Of a stretch of DNA of 26,576 nt, positions 1 through 8,159 are shown one piece after another. Source of the DNA: CAZMCH01 sp964564735. Its GTDB lineage: Bacteria; Poribacteria; DTPJ01. The notes under the pieces were generated by a model, which saw only the letters and a program-made list of their open reading frames with translations, was not told where the DNA came from and made no database searches. Position 1 is the stretch's first letter. Each line of letters starts with the position of its first letter. The position numbers and the translations under genes were made by a program. The stretch is taken from contig CAZMCH010000057.1 in assembly GCA_964564735.1 (NCBI GenBank), positions 1 to 26,576 on the forward strand. Reading direction: 5' to 3'.

Positions 1-1282
1 GTGTCCCACTAGGCAATGTAGTTCTGATCATTTGATAATTATTAGGCAAACTCAACCATGATCGTGTATCTGCACTTTCGGTAACAAAATTGAAAATATT
101 GACTAAAAACCCTGCGCTCTTATCCTTTTTGTTTGCAGTTCTAAAAGCAAGATATTTTGTCAAACCACGAGTAATAGTTTTTAGGAATATCATTGGCATC
201 TGTTCTTCAAAATCTTTGAATGCTATCGCCTCTATATCCTGAATCATCTCTGATCTGACATTAACACCATCAGTATTTAGCCTAACATATGAGATAATTG
301 GTCTATTAGAAACATATTGCGGTATAGATACCCTTAACAGATATTCAAGTTCATTCTCATTATAATTTTTGTTTGCTCTTTCTCTAAGCCTTCCAGAATA
401 AGAGACCATATCTAACTTACCATCAAGATTATCTGTTTTAAGAATGGGTAAAAACAGATCAAAAGCGCTTTTTCTTGGTGCAAAGCCGTTTTCATGGATT
501 AATATTAAAACTCCATCATTTGGATCAACATCCTTAGGATCGTCATTTATATTATATTTAGCTTTATATTGCTCATATTCCTCAATAAAATTTAGCGATT
601 TTGATAACCTAAGAAGATCATATTTTAAAGATTGTGGAGGTTGTATATTATAGGCTTTTGCATATTTTTCAAATGCTTCTTCCGATTTTCTGTAAGATAT
701 AAATGCGTCATTAAGCTCGTTTTGTGATTCAAATAACACACCTGCCAAATACTGCATGAATGCGTCATCTGAATATGCTATGGACTTTCCTTCCGCTTGG
801 TCAGAATACTCCTGTAATAAAAGCGTAACTTTTCTACATTCGACTAATGCGCTATAAGGCAAATTAAGTTTTATATAATTAAATGCCTTGTAATAATGTA
901 TTAAAACTCTTTCGTATTTCTCTCCGCTATATGACAAGATATTATCGCTGGTAAGTAATGCTCCTGCTTCTTTACTAATGCTTTTGGTATAAAGATCTTC
1001 AGAAAGAAATTCTGCTTGGTCAAAAACATTATTACTCTCCTCATACCTATCTGCATAATGCAATATTATGCCTTTTTCCATTAAGTAGAGAAGCATAGAT
1101 CGATTAGACTTAGTTTTATTAAGATTTTTTAGAGCATCTTCATAATTGCCTTTAATAAGGTTTGTTTGAACTTGTTCTACCTTCGTTCCATAGGTAGCAC
1201 ATCCAATATAGGTCAGGCATAGGATAAAGATTACTAGATATGAAGATGCGATCTTTGAAAAGAATAAAGCACTTTGTCGCAT
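1..1282 (-). CDS. TPR-like outer-membrane lipoprotein (COG3014-like), 3' end cut by window edge
   Basis: Reading the minus strand from the ATG at 1282 gives 427 codons without a stop, running off the left edge, so the protein is C-terminally incomplete here. The N-terminus has a hydrophobic segment (about residues 13-27) ending in YIGC, so Cys28 is a likely lipidation site, although Tyr at -3 is not the usual lipobox residue. The body is rich in helical, TPR-like stretches (about residues 35-220), followed by a more beta-rich part containing GVLILIHENG and later SWLSLPNNYQ. This architecture resembles COG3014-type lipoproteins, which often sit beside LpoB genes. The gene begins 26 bp after the LpoB-like gene on the same strand, so the two are probably co-transcribed. 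The exact function is unknown; a cell-envelope or peptidoglycan-synthesis role is inferred only from the neighbour. Confidence 0.8.
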   Translation of the reverse strand, partial: MRQSALFFSKIASSYLVIFILCLTYIGCATYGTKVEQVQTNLIKGNYEDALKNLNKTKSNRSMLLYLMEKGIILHYADRYEESNNVFDQAEFLSEDLYTKSISKEAGALLTSDNILSYSGEKYERVLIHYYKAFNYIKLNLPYSALVECRKVTLLLQEYSDQAEGKSIAYSDDAFMQYLAGVLFESQNELNDAFISYRKSEEAFEKYAKAYNIQPPQSLKYDLLRLSKSLNFIEEYEQYKAKYNINDDPKDVDPNDGVLILIHENGFAPRKSAFDLFLPILKTDNLDGKLDMVSYSGRLRERANKNYNENELEYLLRVSIPQYVSNRPIISYVRLNTDGVNVRSEMIQDIEAIAFKDFEEQMPMIFLKTITRGLTKYLAFRTANKKDKSAGFLVNIFNFVTESADTRSWLSLPNNYQMIRTTLPSGT

Positions 1283-1308
1283 GTTTTCAATTCTCAATTT
1301 GTATTATT

Positions 1309-1917
1309 TTATGATGAATATCTGCTTCGTGAAATGAATTTCTTAATCTTCTTTTGACCAAGCCATACTTTTACGTTAGTTTCTATATTAGTTAAAGTGA
1401 GATCAACTTGGTAAAAAATAACTTTCTTTCCTTCTTCTTGGTCAACTATTGTGTTAACTTCGCCTGTCATCATAAAATCTGCCCCTAATTCTTTTCCCAT
1501 TTGTTTTATTGTCTCAACAGAGGCAAAAACTCTTTGATCTTCTTTTTCAGAACGCATTTCCTCTCTATCGCCTGCACTTGCGACAACTGTAACCTGTCCA
1601 GAATTTATAAACGCCCTTTCAATATCATTGACAAACGTTTTAACAGCTATATGTTCAGAGCTTCTATTTCTCATGCTACCTACAATAATAACTGGCTTTT
1701 TAGCCTTAGCGGTCATGTGTTCGCCTATCCATGTATGATTCAAGCAATCCCTTATCATCTCTTGGGAAACAAGTCTGGAATCTGTGTCATTCCAACGCCC
1801 TGAAAGGTCAGTTACCTCATCTGGGTCTATACGTGAAACCTTCTTTGATGCACCACAACCAGCTATAAGAATCAAAGCAGATAATAAACAAATACAGATT
1901 AAAACATTTCTTCGCAT
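1309..1917 (-). CDS. LpoB-like penicillin-binding protein activator lipoprotein
   Basis: A 202-residue protein with an n-region MRRN, a hydrophobic core and a good lipobox LIAGC, so Cys21 should be lipidated and the protein anchored in the outer membrane. After a short linker the LpoB fold follows (about residues 70-195): KPVIIVGSMRNRSSEHI, a helix with FVNDIERAFINSGQV, then GADFMMTGEVNTI and the strand pair ending NVKVWLGQKKIKK, all characteristic of the LpoB/YcfM family. E. coli LpoB (213 aa) stimulates PBP1B from the outer membrane. The start at 1917 is supported by GGAGG 6 bases upstream of the ATG. The distal partner gene on the same strand encodes another lipoprotein. No PBP gene is visible in the window, so which synthase it would activate is unknown. 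Confidence 0.85.
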   Translation of the reverse strand: MRRNVLICICLLSALILIAGCGASKKVSRIDPDEVTDLSGRWNDTDSRLVSQEMIRDCLNHTWIGEHMTAKAKKPVIIVGSMRNRSSEHIAVKTFVNDIERAFINSGQVTVVASAGDREEMRSEKEDQRVFASVETIKQMGKELGADFMMTGEVNTIVDQEEGKKVIFYQVDLTLTNIETNVKVWLGQKKIKKFISRSRYSS

Positions 1918-1964
1918 CTTAAACCTCCAAAAATTATGTTAAAAATTTCATTTAAGCATAATAG

Positions 1965-2061
1965 TGGTCAGCCAAATTAATTATTACGCTTATTTTTATA
2001 GGGACAGGTTTGGAAACCTGTCCCTACATTTCATAACATCAAAAACTAATTTGGTTGACCA
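1965..2061. repeat. 97-bp nested palindrome with a GTAG-footed hairpin (REP-like)
   Basis: Outer arms 1965-1979 and 2047-2061 are 15-bp inverted repeats matching at 14 of 15 positions (TGGTCAGCCAAATTA against TGGTCAACCAAATTA). Inside lies a perfect 12-bp stem, AGGGACAGGTTT (2000-2011) with its complement at 2014-2025, whose foot reads CTAC at 2024-2027 (GTAG on the other strand). It lies between the minus-strand PEGA-FGE gene and the LpoB-like gene, so the hairpin could also act as a terminator of the upstream transcript. GTAG-footed hairpins are typical of REP elements; mobility here is inferred. Confidence 0.7.
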
Positions 2062-2146
2062 ATAGTTTATATTATATAGATATAATTATTATATAGGATT
2101 TTTGTGATTATATCAATGACTTAAACCCAGATTTGAGTTTAGATAT

Positions 2147-3457
2147 TTATTTGCTTTCAACACATCGGAAGCCAACATCACCATACGCCCCATCGGGACC
2201 AGAATTGCTACGATAAGATACCCGAAGCTCATCTTTTCCATTAGACCATGATCCACCGCGATAAATACGGAGAGAACCTGTTTGTGGTCCCTTTGGATTA
2301 GATTTCGGTGAGAAGAAATAATAGGCAGAAGCATACCAATCCTCGCACCATTCCCAGACATTACCTGCCATGTCATGTAGTCCATAACTGTTTGGTGCAA
2401 AACTGCCAACGGGCGCAGTCCATTCCCATTTATCTAAACCACCAATACCCGCATAATTTGCATCACTGCGATCAAGAGTATCGCCCCATGGATATTTTTT
2501 ACCAACTAAACCGCCTCTTGCAGATTTTTCCCATTCTGCCTCTGTTGGAAGTCTTTTCCCTGCCCATTCTGCATAGGCTTTTGCATCATTCCAGCTTATA
2601 CCGACAATAGGTTGATTTGGTGCGTTGAAGTTTTCATTTCGCCAATTTTTTGGCTCTTTATATTTAGTTGCATCCATAAATTTCTTGTATTGTGCATTAG
2701 TAACCTCGTATTTGTCTATATAAAATGCGTCAAGATAAATTTTATGTGCTGGTCTTTCATCTGTTCCATCAGTATCACTACCCATGATAAATTCACCTGC
2801 CGGGATCAAAACCATTATTGCACCATCTTTGCCTGTCTTTTCTCTGGGTAATTCAATGGATTTGCTAACAACAGGTTCTGCTTGTTCCTCTTCAATAATG
2901 ATCTCTTTTTGTCTAAAATTTACCCTAATGTTAAGAGTAGTATTAGCTTTAATATTGATCTCTTTTCTCAGGAAGTTGCCTTCTCTGCTAAAAGTTATTG
3001 GATATGTTCCAACAACAATATCCTCTATGATTACTTGATATTTATCTTTTTTTATGATCTCATCAAGGAAAGCGATCTCACATTCATTAGGAACACTTGT
3101 TACAATGATTTTTCCCATTTCTGCTTTATCGGGTCTATCTTCTTGACGAATGGTTGGTTTGGGAACAAGATCACCTATTTTAATCTCAACAGCCTTGCCT
3201 GATTCTATTGTTACAGCAAACCTCTTGGTAACAAAACCCTCTTTTTCTGCGCGTATTTCATGTTGACCTACTTCTATATCTTCAATATATAATCCATCTT
3301 CTGCATCTTTTGTAATTCCTGCAAACGTATTGTCAATATATATGCGTATACCGGGCTTGGAAGTTACCTGTAAATCGCCTGTATCCTGAGCCATTGACAA
3401 AGGTATGATTGAAATAAATATAAATATAATAACTGAGCATCTGATAAATGTCTTCAT
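2147..3457 (-). CDS. secreted PEGA-domain protein with C-terminal FGE-sulfatase-like domain
   Basis: The 436-residue protein starts with a signal peptide (about residues 1-23, cleavage probably after SMA). Two PEGA-like beta domains follow: residues about 27-95 (GDLQVTSKPGIRIYID, ending in GQHEIRAEKEGF) and about 114-185 (GKIIVTSVPNECEIAF). Residues about 213-436 form a formylglycine-generating-enzyme-like domain: MVLIPAGEFIMGSD, YEVTNAQYKKFM, GKRLPTEAEWEKSARGG, GLHDMAGNVWEWCEDWY and RGGSWSNGKDELRVSYR, ending GFRC. True FGEs carry a catalytic cysteine pair in the RGGS segment; residues 400-415 here have none, so this is probably a non-catalytic domain of this fold. The ATG at 3457 has AAGGAG overlapping the ilvD stop, 10 bp downstream of that gene, which suggests co-transcription. 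PEGA domains are usually linked to the cell surface. Confidence 0.88.
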   Translation of the reverse strand: MKTFIRCSVIIFIFISIIPLSMAQDTGDLQVTSKPGIRIYIDNTFAGITKDAEDGLYIEDIEVGQHEIRAEKEGFVTKRFAVTIESGKAVEIKIGDLVPKPTIRQEDRPDKAEMGKIIVTSVPNECEIAFLDEIIKKDKYQVIIEDIVVGTYPITFSREGNFLRKEINIKANTTLNIRVNFRQKEIIIEEEQAEPVVSKSIELPREKTGKDGAIMVLIPAGEFIMGSDTDGTDERPAHKIYLDAFYIDKYEVTNAQYKKFMDATKYKEPKNWRNENFNAPNQPIVGISWNDAKAYAEWAGKRLPTEAEWEKSARGGLVGKKYPWGDTLDRSDANYAGIGGLDKWEWTAPVGSFAPNSYGLHDMAGNVWEWCEDWYASAYYFFSPKSNPKGPQTGSLRIYRGGSWSNGKDELRVSYRSNSGPDGAYGDVGFRCVESK

Positions 3458-3467
3458 ATTGAACTCC

Positions 3468-5123
3468 TTATTCTAATATTGCGCCTTCGTTAGCGCCCCT
3501 TACCATTTTTCTATAAATATCAAGGAATCCGCCTTGTGCTTTTGGTGGAATCGGTTTCCAATTAATTTTTCTTTTTTGAATTTCTGACTCACTTAGCCTA
3601 ACATTAAGTTTTCTATTTGGAATATCAATATCTATAATATCACCATCTTCAATCAATGCAATTGTTCCGCCCTCAACTGCTTCTGGGCAGACATGACCGA
3701 TACAGGGTCCTCTTGATGCGCCTGAATATCTGCCATCTGTTATCATTGCGACAGAATCACCCAAACCCATCCCAATAAGCAAAGCTGCAGGAATAGAAAG
3801 CTCTCTCATTCCGGGACCGCCTTTGGGACCTTCATATCTTATAACAAGTACGTCACCATGCTTGACGCTCTTTGATGACATATATTCCCGAACATCCTCC
3901 TCACTATTAAATACCTTAGCTGGTCCCGAATGAACCATCATCTTGGGACTGACTGCGCTTTGTTTTACAACAGCGCCTTTTTGGGCAAGATTACCATAAA
4001 GTATGGCTATTCCGCCTTCAGAAGCAAGAGGATTATCAAGTGAATGTATAACATCATTCTTTTTAATATTGACATTCGCCAAATTCTCTCGAATGGTTGA
4101 GCATGTAACAGTCAACAGATCAAGTTCTAGGAGTAATTGCATCTCTTTCATCAAAGCAGGAATTCCGCCTGCAAAATGAAAATCCATCAGCGTAAATTGT
4201 GACGCAGGCTTAAACTTTGCAAGTAAAGGTGTTTTTCTGCTGATTTCATCAAAAATGTCTAATGGAACATCAATTCCAGCCTCCTTTGCGATAGCTGGAA
4301 TATGCAAGAGCATGTTTGTTGAACCTCCGATACTCATACCGACCTTGATTGCATTATTAATGCTTGCCTCTGTTATAATCTGTCTCGGTGTTAGACCATA
4401 ATCAAGAACCTTCATTATTTGTTCGCCAGTCAGCTTTGCAGATACCCGCTTTGCAGAACTCATTGCAGGCATAGTTGAGCATAAAGGCAAAGAAAGACCA
4501 AGCGCCTCAACAATACAACTCATCGTGCTTGCTGTTCCCATCATACTACACAAGCCGGGGCTACAACAGGCGTTTGATTCTATATATTCAAGTTCCTTTT
4601 CGTTAATTTCTCCTGATTTATATTTTCCGATCGCTTCCTTAACATCACAAGCCACCATTGCACCGTTATTAGAATTAAATGGAAGCATCGTTCCACCCGT
4701 CAAAAATATCGTTGGAATATTACATCTAAGGGCAGACATAAGCATTCCCGGAATTATCTTATCACAAGAACAGAGCATAACAACAGCGTCAAATTGATGT
4801 GCCTGAAGCATTAGCTCAACAGATGCGCATATTATATCCCTGCTAGGCAAAATATAGTGCATACCTCTGCCTTGTGCAATCGCATCGCAAGGTGCAATCG
4901 TATTGAATTCAACGGGCATCCCGCCTGCGGATATAATCCCGTTTTTAACATGATTTGCTAACTCTCTAAGATGATAATGACCGGGATTCGCCTCTGTCCA
5001 TGAGTTTGCTATCGCAATCAATGGCTTTTTCAAATCAGAACTTGTATAACCAGATGCCCTATAAAGCGATCTCGCATAAGTTCCATCTATTCCTTCTAGT
5101 GATTCTCTGCTACGAAGTTTCAT
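3468..5123 (-). CDS. ilvD: dihydroxy-acid dehydratase (IlvD/Edd family)
   Basis: A 551-residue protein matching the IlvD/Edd family along its length. Dihydroxy-acid dehydratase converts 2,3-dihydroxy-3-methylbutanoate (or the methylpentanoate) to the 2-oxo acid in valine, leucine and isoleucine synthesis, using an Fe-S cluster. Visible motifs are NPGHYHLREL near residue 47, EFNTIAPCDAIAQG (residues 72-85), SCDKIIPGM (residues 119-127, with Cys120 and Lys122) and GLCSMMGTASTM (residues 190-201, Cys192). The NPG in the first motif resembles the E. coli type rather than types that have a cysteine there. It is shorter than E. coli IlvD (616 aa). The Shine-Dalgarno site is weak. No other branched-chain amino-acid gene is in the window, so a sugar-acid dehydratase of the same family remains possible. 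Confidence 0.88.
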   Translation of the reverse strand: MKLRSRESLEGIDGTYARSLYRASGYTSSDLKKPLIAIANSWTEANPGHYHLRELANHVKNGIISAGGMPVEFNTIAPCDAIAQGRGMHYILPSRDIICASVELMLQAHQFDAVVMLCSCDKIIPGMLMSALRCNIPTIFLTGGTMLPFNSNNGAMVACDVKEAIGKYKSGEINEKELEYIESNACCSPGLCSMMGTASTMSCIVEALGLSLPLCSTMPAMSSAKRVSAKLTGEQIMKVLDYGLTPRQIITEASINNAIKVGMSIGGSTNMLLHIPAIAKEAGIDVPLDIFDEISRKTPLLAKFKPASQFTLMDFHFAGGIPALMKEMQLLLELDLLTVTCSTIRENLANVNIKKNDVIHSLDNPLASEGGIAILYGNLAQKGAVVKQSAVSPKMMVHSGPAKVFNSEEDVREYMSSKSVKHGDVLVIRYEGPKGGPGMRELSIPAALLIGMGLGDSVAMITDGRYSGASRGPCIGHVCPEAVEGGTIALIEDGDIIDIDIPNRKLNVRLSESEIQKRKINWKPIPPKAQGGFLDIYRKMVRGANEGAILE

Positions 5124-5191
5124 TATATATAATAAACCTATAAGTGTAATTAGACATATTTTGCATGTTTATAAAATAATAATGGATAATA

Positions 5192-5213
5192 CCCAATTTA
5201 ACATGAAATTGGG
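5192..5213 (-). terminator. possible terminator hairpin after the Trm11-like gene
   Basis: CCCAATTT at 5192-5199 pairs with AAATTGGG at 5206-5213 around a 6-base loop. It lies between the end of the minus-strand methyltransferase gene (5267) and ilvD (start 5123). The T-rich stretch following it on the minus strand is interrupted, so termination would be weak. Confidence 0.4.
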
Positions 5214-5266
5214 CTTATGTCAACGTAAAATGGCATATTTTTAGCTCTAAATTGTCCAAAGTATGA

Positions 5267-6199
5267 TTATATATCAGGAATTATATATGCGACATGGATA
5301 TATCTGACTAACGATCCTTTAGGGACAGGGATTACGGTAATTTTTTTGTATCCAACTTTCATAAATAAATCGCTTATGTCAAGTCCTGTAACAATAGCGG
5401 ATTTTAGTGCTAAATTCGGTAAGTTGTCCAATATTTCAAAGCAAGTCTTATCATCAATAGGGCAGTTTTTTCCATAGGGAAGATCAGTTACAACAGCATC
5501 AAATTTGCCTTTAATATTCCTTGCATCAGCCAAAGCAACCATTGTATTTATACCAAAATGCCTGAGATTATTTATAGATGCCTGAACCATTAAGAGATTG
5601 TTATCACAGCCAAAAGCCTTGATACCCATGCTTATCGCCTCAATCAGTATTGTTCCTGAACCGCAACAGGGATCTATTATTTTATCGTTAGGTGAAGCGA
5701 CAAGATTTATCATTGCTCTGGCAAGACGGGTAGGTAATGCGCTGGAATATTGTTGAGCCTTGTGTATATGCTCATCCCAAGTCTTTATTGATTCTGACAG
5801 GACTTCACCAAACCAGATATCATCTCTAGTTATAACAACGATGAAGGTCGTCTGTGGATCGCTTAGATCAGGATTACCTTCAACCCTTGCGCCAACTTCG
5901 TGCATAACCTTCTGCGAATCAACTTCCAGCTTTTTGGGAATTTTAACAACACTTATCCTGAAGCGATCTGAATTAAGGGATAAGTTATCAAGTTGAGCAT
6001 AAAGATCGTTTATATCGTTTGCATGAGTGATAATTTTCAGGCAGGTTTTTATATAAGCTGATTTTGATATATCTATATTAAAGGGTTTATCTATTATTGC
6101 AATACCGTTATAATCGGGATTTGCCCCTGTAATTGCATAACATTCAGCTTTAATTAGCTCTTTTTCTGTTTCAGATCGGGTTGTAATATATAAATACAT
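5267..6199 (-). CDS. Trm11/Trm-G10-like tRNA guanine-N2 methyltransferase
   Basis: The 310-residue protein has a Rossmann-type SAM methyltransferase domain in its C-terminal half. The motif DPCCGSGTILIEA starts at residue 176, CDNN near 198, and the catalytic motif is DLPYG (239-243), a variant of the usual D/N-P-P-Y. The N-terminal 150 residues, with ITRDDIWFGEV and then SSALPTRLARAMINL, correspond to the THUMP-containing part and linker of the Trm11/COG1041 family. These enzymes methylate N2 of guanosine, typically G10 of tRNA. The ATG at 6199 has AAAGGT 6 bases upstream and lies 11 bp after the preceding SDR gene, so it is probably the last gene of the operon starting with ecfT. Substrate position is inferred from the family only. 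Confidence 0.82.
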   Translation of the reverse strand: MYLYITTRSETEKELIKAECYAITGANPDYNGIAIIDKPFNIDISKSAYIKTCLKIITHANDINDLYAQLDNLSLNSDRFRISVVKIPKKLEVDSQKVMHEVGARVEGNPDLSDPQTTFIVVITRDDIWFGEVLSESIKTWDEHIHKAQQYSSALPTRLARAMINLVASPNDKIIDPCCGSGTILIEAISMGIKAFGCDNNLLMVQASINNLRHFGINTMVALADARNIKGKFDAVVTDLPYGKNCPIDDKTCFEILDNLPNLALKSAIVTGLDISDLFMKVGYKKITVIPVPKGSLVRYIHVAYIIPDI

Positions 6200-6210
6200 T
6201 GTTTTACCTT

Positions 6211-7290
6211 TTACATAGATTCCCCAACATGATGATTCAAAGCCTTAGAATATCCCTTGTTCTTAATCCAATATATTTGTCCGTTGATTAAGTTTTCAAG
6301 TGAATCTATTGGCTTACCATATATACTCTCTATTTTTGAGCTATCCATAAGTAGATGGTGTTCGGCAGGTTTTCCCAAATATATAACAGGCTTTCCAAAG
6401 GCTTTCCCTGCAATATCAGCAACTTGGCTAACACTAACGGTATGACCAGACAAGTTTAGCTTCATTATAGGATTAGAAACAGAATCGACAGACAGTATCA
6501 CATAGATATTAGCATCTCTATGACCGATTATATTGAAATATGCAAGTTTTGCAAGATCAATCTCTCTTTCATTCAATACTGAAGATATAATTGGCTCTAA
6601 TCCACCATAAGTAAAATCCGTCATATAACCGCCTCTGAGTATCACAGCTTTTGAGGAATTTTCTCTTAATATCTCTATTAATATATTTTCTTTATCTCGA
6701 ATAGATTGTCCATAAAAATTGCTATCTTTTGGAACTAAAGGGGCATCATCTTTCGCCTGATTATCGACTTTTGTCAATTCAATCCCATTAGCAGAACCAA
6801 TAACAACTATTTTGGCATTGCATTTATGATGCTCAAAGACCATCTGCGGTATATCATTTCCATAGAGTCTGCAAAGCCTTGTATATTCCTCTTCTGTCTC
6901 TGTTGTCCTAAATTTATATCCAACTCCGTAAATAATCCAATTTTCGTTATTCGGAATTTCCATTAAATCAGCATCTTTGGCATTTACCAAATCGATCTCA
7001 TGTAAAACAAATAAATCTGAATATTTTAAAAATCTTTTGTCAAATTCTGCTTTATTTCTGAACCTTGATATAAGATGAACCTTCCTTTTTGTCGTGCCTG
7101 TATCTCTGACAGACCTTAATATCATCTCAGTAAGATCACTCATCCATTTACCAGATGCGCCATATATTATAATCTCGTCATTTCCTCTTTTGCCTATTAA
7201 TTCCAATACTTGATCTGTTGGTCTTGAATTATATTCATGAAGATCATCTAAATTAACTGAGCTAATTTCAGCTAAAGTCTTACCCCACAT
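6211..7290 (-). CDS. NAD-dependent epimerase/dehydratase-like protein with degenerate active site
   Basis: A 359-residue extended-SDR-like protein. Residues 40-48 (IIIYGASGK) form the first beta strand and a variant nucleotide-binding turn, in place of the usual GxxGxxG. The later parts follow the COG0451 layout: NWIIYGVGYKF near residue 117, VVIGSANGIE near 162, and NFYGQSIRDKE with Tyr193 where YxxxK is expected. Residue 197 is Ile rather than Lys; a Lys is present three residues on. The C-terminal part has a binding-type segment LNLSGHTVSVSQVADIAGKAFGK. GAGGTG upstream supports the ATG at 7290. It lies between the rRNA methyltransferase and the Trm11-like gene with small gaps. Substrate is unknown, and the altered motifs leave it open whether it is an oxidoreductase at all. 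Confidence 0.72.
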   Translation of the reverse strand: MWGKTLAEISSVNLDDLHEYNSRPTDQVLELIGKRGNDEIIIYGASGKWMSDLTEMILRSVRDTGTTKRKVHLISRFRNKAEFDKRFLKYSDLFVLHEIDLVNAKDADLMEIPNNENWIIYGVGYKFRTTETEEEYTRLCRLYGNDIPQMVFEHHKCNAKIVVIGSANGIELTKVDNQAKDDAPLVPKDSNFYGQSIRDKENILIEILRENSSKAVILRGGYMTDFTYGGLEPIISSVLNEREIDLAKLAYFNIIGHRDANIYVILSVDSVSNPIMKLNLSGHTVSVSQVADIAGKAFGKPVIYLGKPAEHHLLMDSSKIESIYGKPIDSLENLINGQIYWIKNKGYSKALNHHVGESM

Positions 7291-7329
7291 TTTTTCACCT
7301 CAATATTATTGCCTCGTTTATCTATGGTT

Positions 7330-8145
7330 TTATATCTTCTTTATTATAAAAACCAATTCATTATCAAACAAAATTTCATCATACTGCCAGTTCTCATCTT
7401 TAATTAGATTTTTGAACCATTTCGAATAAAATCCAGTCATTCCTTTTTCGACACCTGATAGGCTTTTTATTGGAAATGAAACAACTAAATATCTGCAATT
7501 CTGTTTCCTCAATATTTCAAGGCTAGAGCCTTTCTCTTGCTGTTCGATAACAGGCAAAAATTTTAGCATAAGCACAATATCAGCATATTCAAATTCATCA
7601 ACAAAAATATCGGCTAGTTGGAACCCAATTATATTATTTAAGCCAAGATAGCCAATAACCAAACGCAAAAATTCAATCAATCCACTATCAATATCATAGG
7701 CAAAATATCTGGTATTATCAGGCAATCCCATCCAAAATATGCTTAATGGATTCAATCCGCAGGCATGATCAATTATTATCTCTGGATAGCCTGTAATGAT
7801 AAATATCTTACAATAGAAATCATCAATTATCATTAGCCTTTCACGAGTTGATGATTGAAACGATAAAATTCTGATTATTTCCTCTTTGATGTTTTTTCCG
7901 TCATTAATGTTTTTCACAAAATCATTAAAAACATCATCAAAATTAGGCTTTGATTTATAATAGGCTGACCATATTTGATGTAAAGCGGTTTTTGTCTTTT
8001 TTTCGACATGCTTTTTATCGTATTTTTCAAAGCATCTTCTTGCTGTATTTTCAACAGTCTTAGGATATATCGTATTGTATTTCTTTGATTTTATAATTTT
8101 CTGTACTATTTCTATGATTTCATTTTCACTATATAAGTTTCTCAT
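7330..8145 (-). CDS. ArmA/Rmt-like 16S rRNA (guanine-1405-N7) methyltransferase
   Basis: The 271-residue protein matches the FmrO/ArmA/Rmt family nearly end to end. Seen motifs: SKKYNTIYP near residue 20, LHQIWSAYYKSKPNF (55-69, nearly as in ArmA), SSTRERL (98-104), the SAM motif DHACGLNP (126-133), YDID (150-153), LKFLPVIEQQ (194-203) and SFPIKSLSGVEKGM (223-236), the last almost identical to ArmA. Members add a methyl group to N7 of G1405 in the 16S rRNA A site and give high-level resistance to 4,6-disubstituted deoxystreptamine aminoglycosides. Length agrees with ArmA (257), RmtB (251) and KgmB (about 274). The gene starts 14 bp after ecfT with a weak ribosome-binding site. No transposon, integron or antibiotic biosynthesis gene is adjacent. 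Resistance activity in this organism is inferred, not shown. Confidence 0.9.
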   Translation of the reverse strand: MRNLYSENEIIEIVQKIIKSKKYNTIYPKTVENTARRCFEKYDKKHVEKKTKTALHQIWSAYYKSKPNFDDVFNDFVKNINDGKNIKEEIIRILSFQSSTRERLMIIDDFYCKIFIITGYPEIIIDHACGLNPLSIFWMGLPDNTRYFAYDIDSGLIEFLRLVIGYLGLNNIIGFQLADIFVDEFEYADIVLMLKFLPVIEQQEKGSSLEILRKQNCRYLVVSFPIKSLSGVEKGMTGFYSKWFKNLIKDENWQYDEILFDNELVFIIKKI

Positions 8146-8159
8146 TGATGAATTCAGTC

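Noticed and set aside
2113..2409. 98-aa minus-strand ORF overlapping the PEGA-FGE gene
   Set aside because: It is an alternate frame of the FGE-like domain with no ribosome-binding site or family motif.
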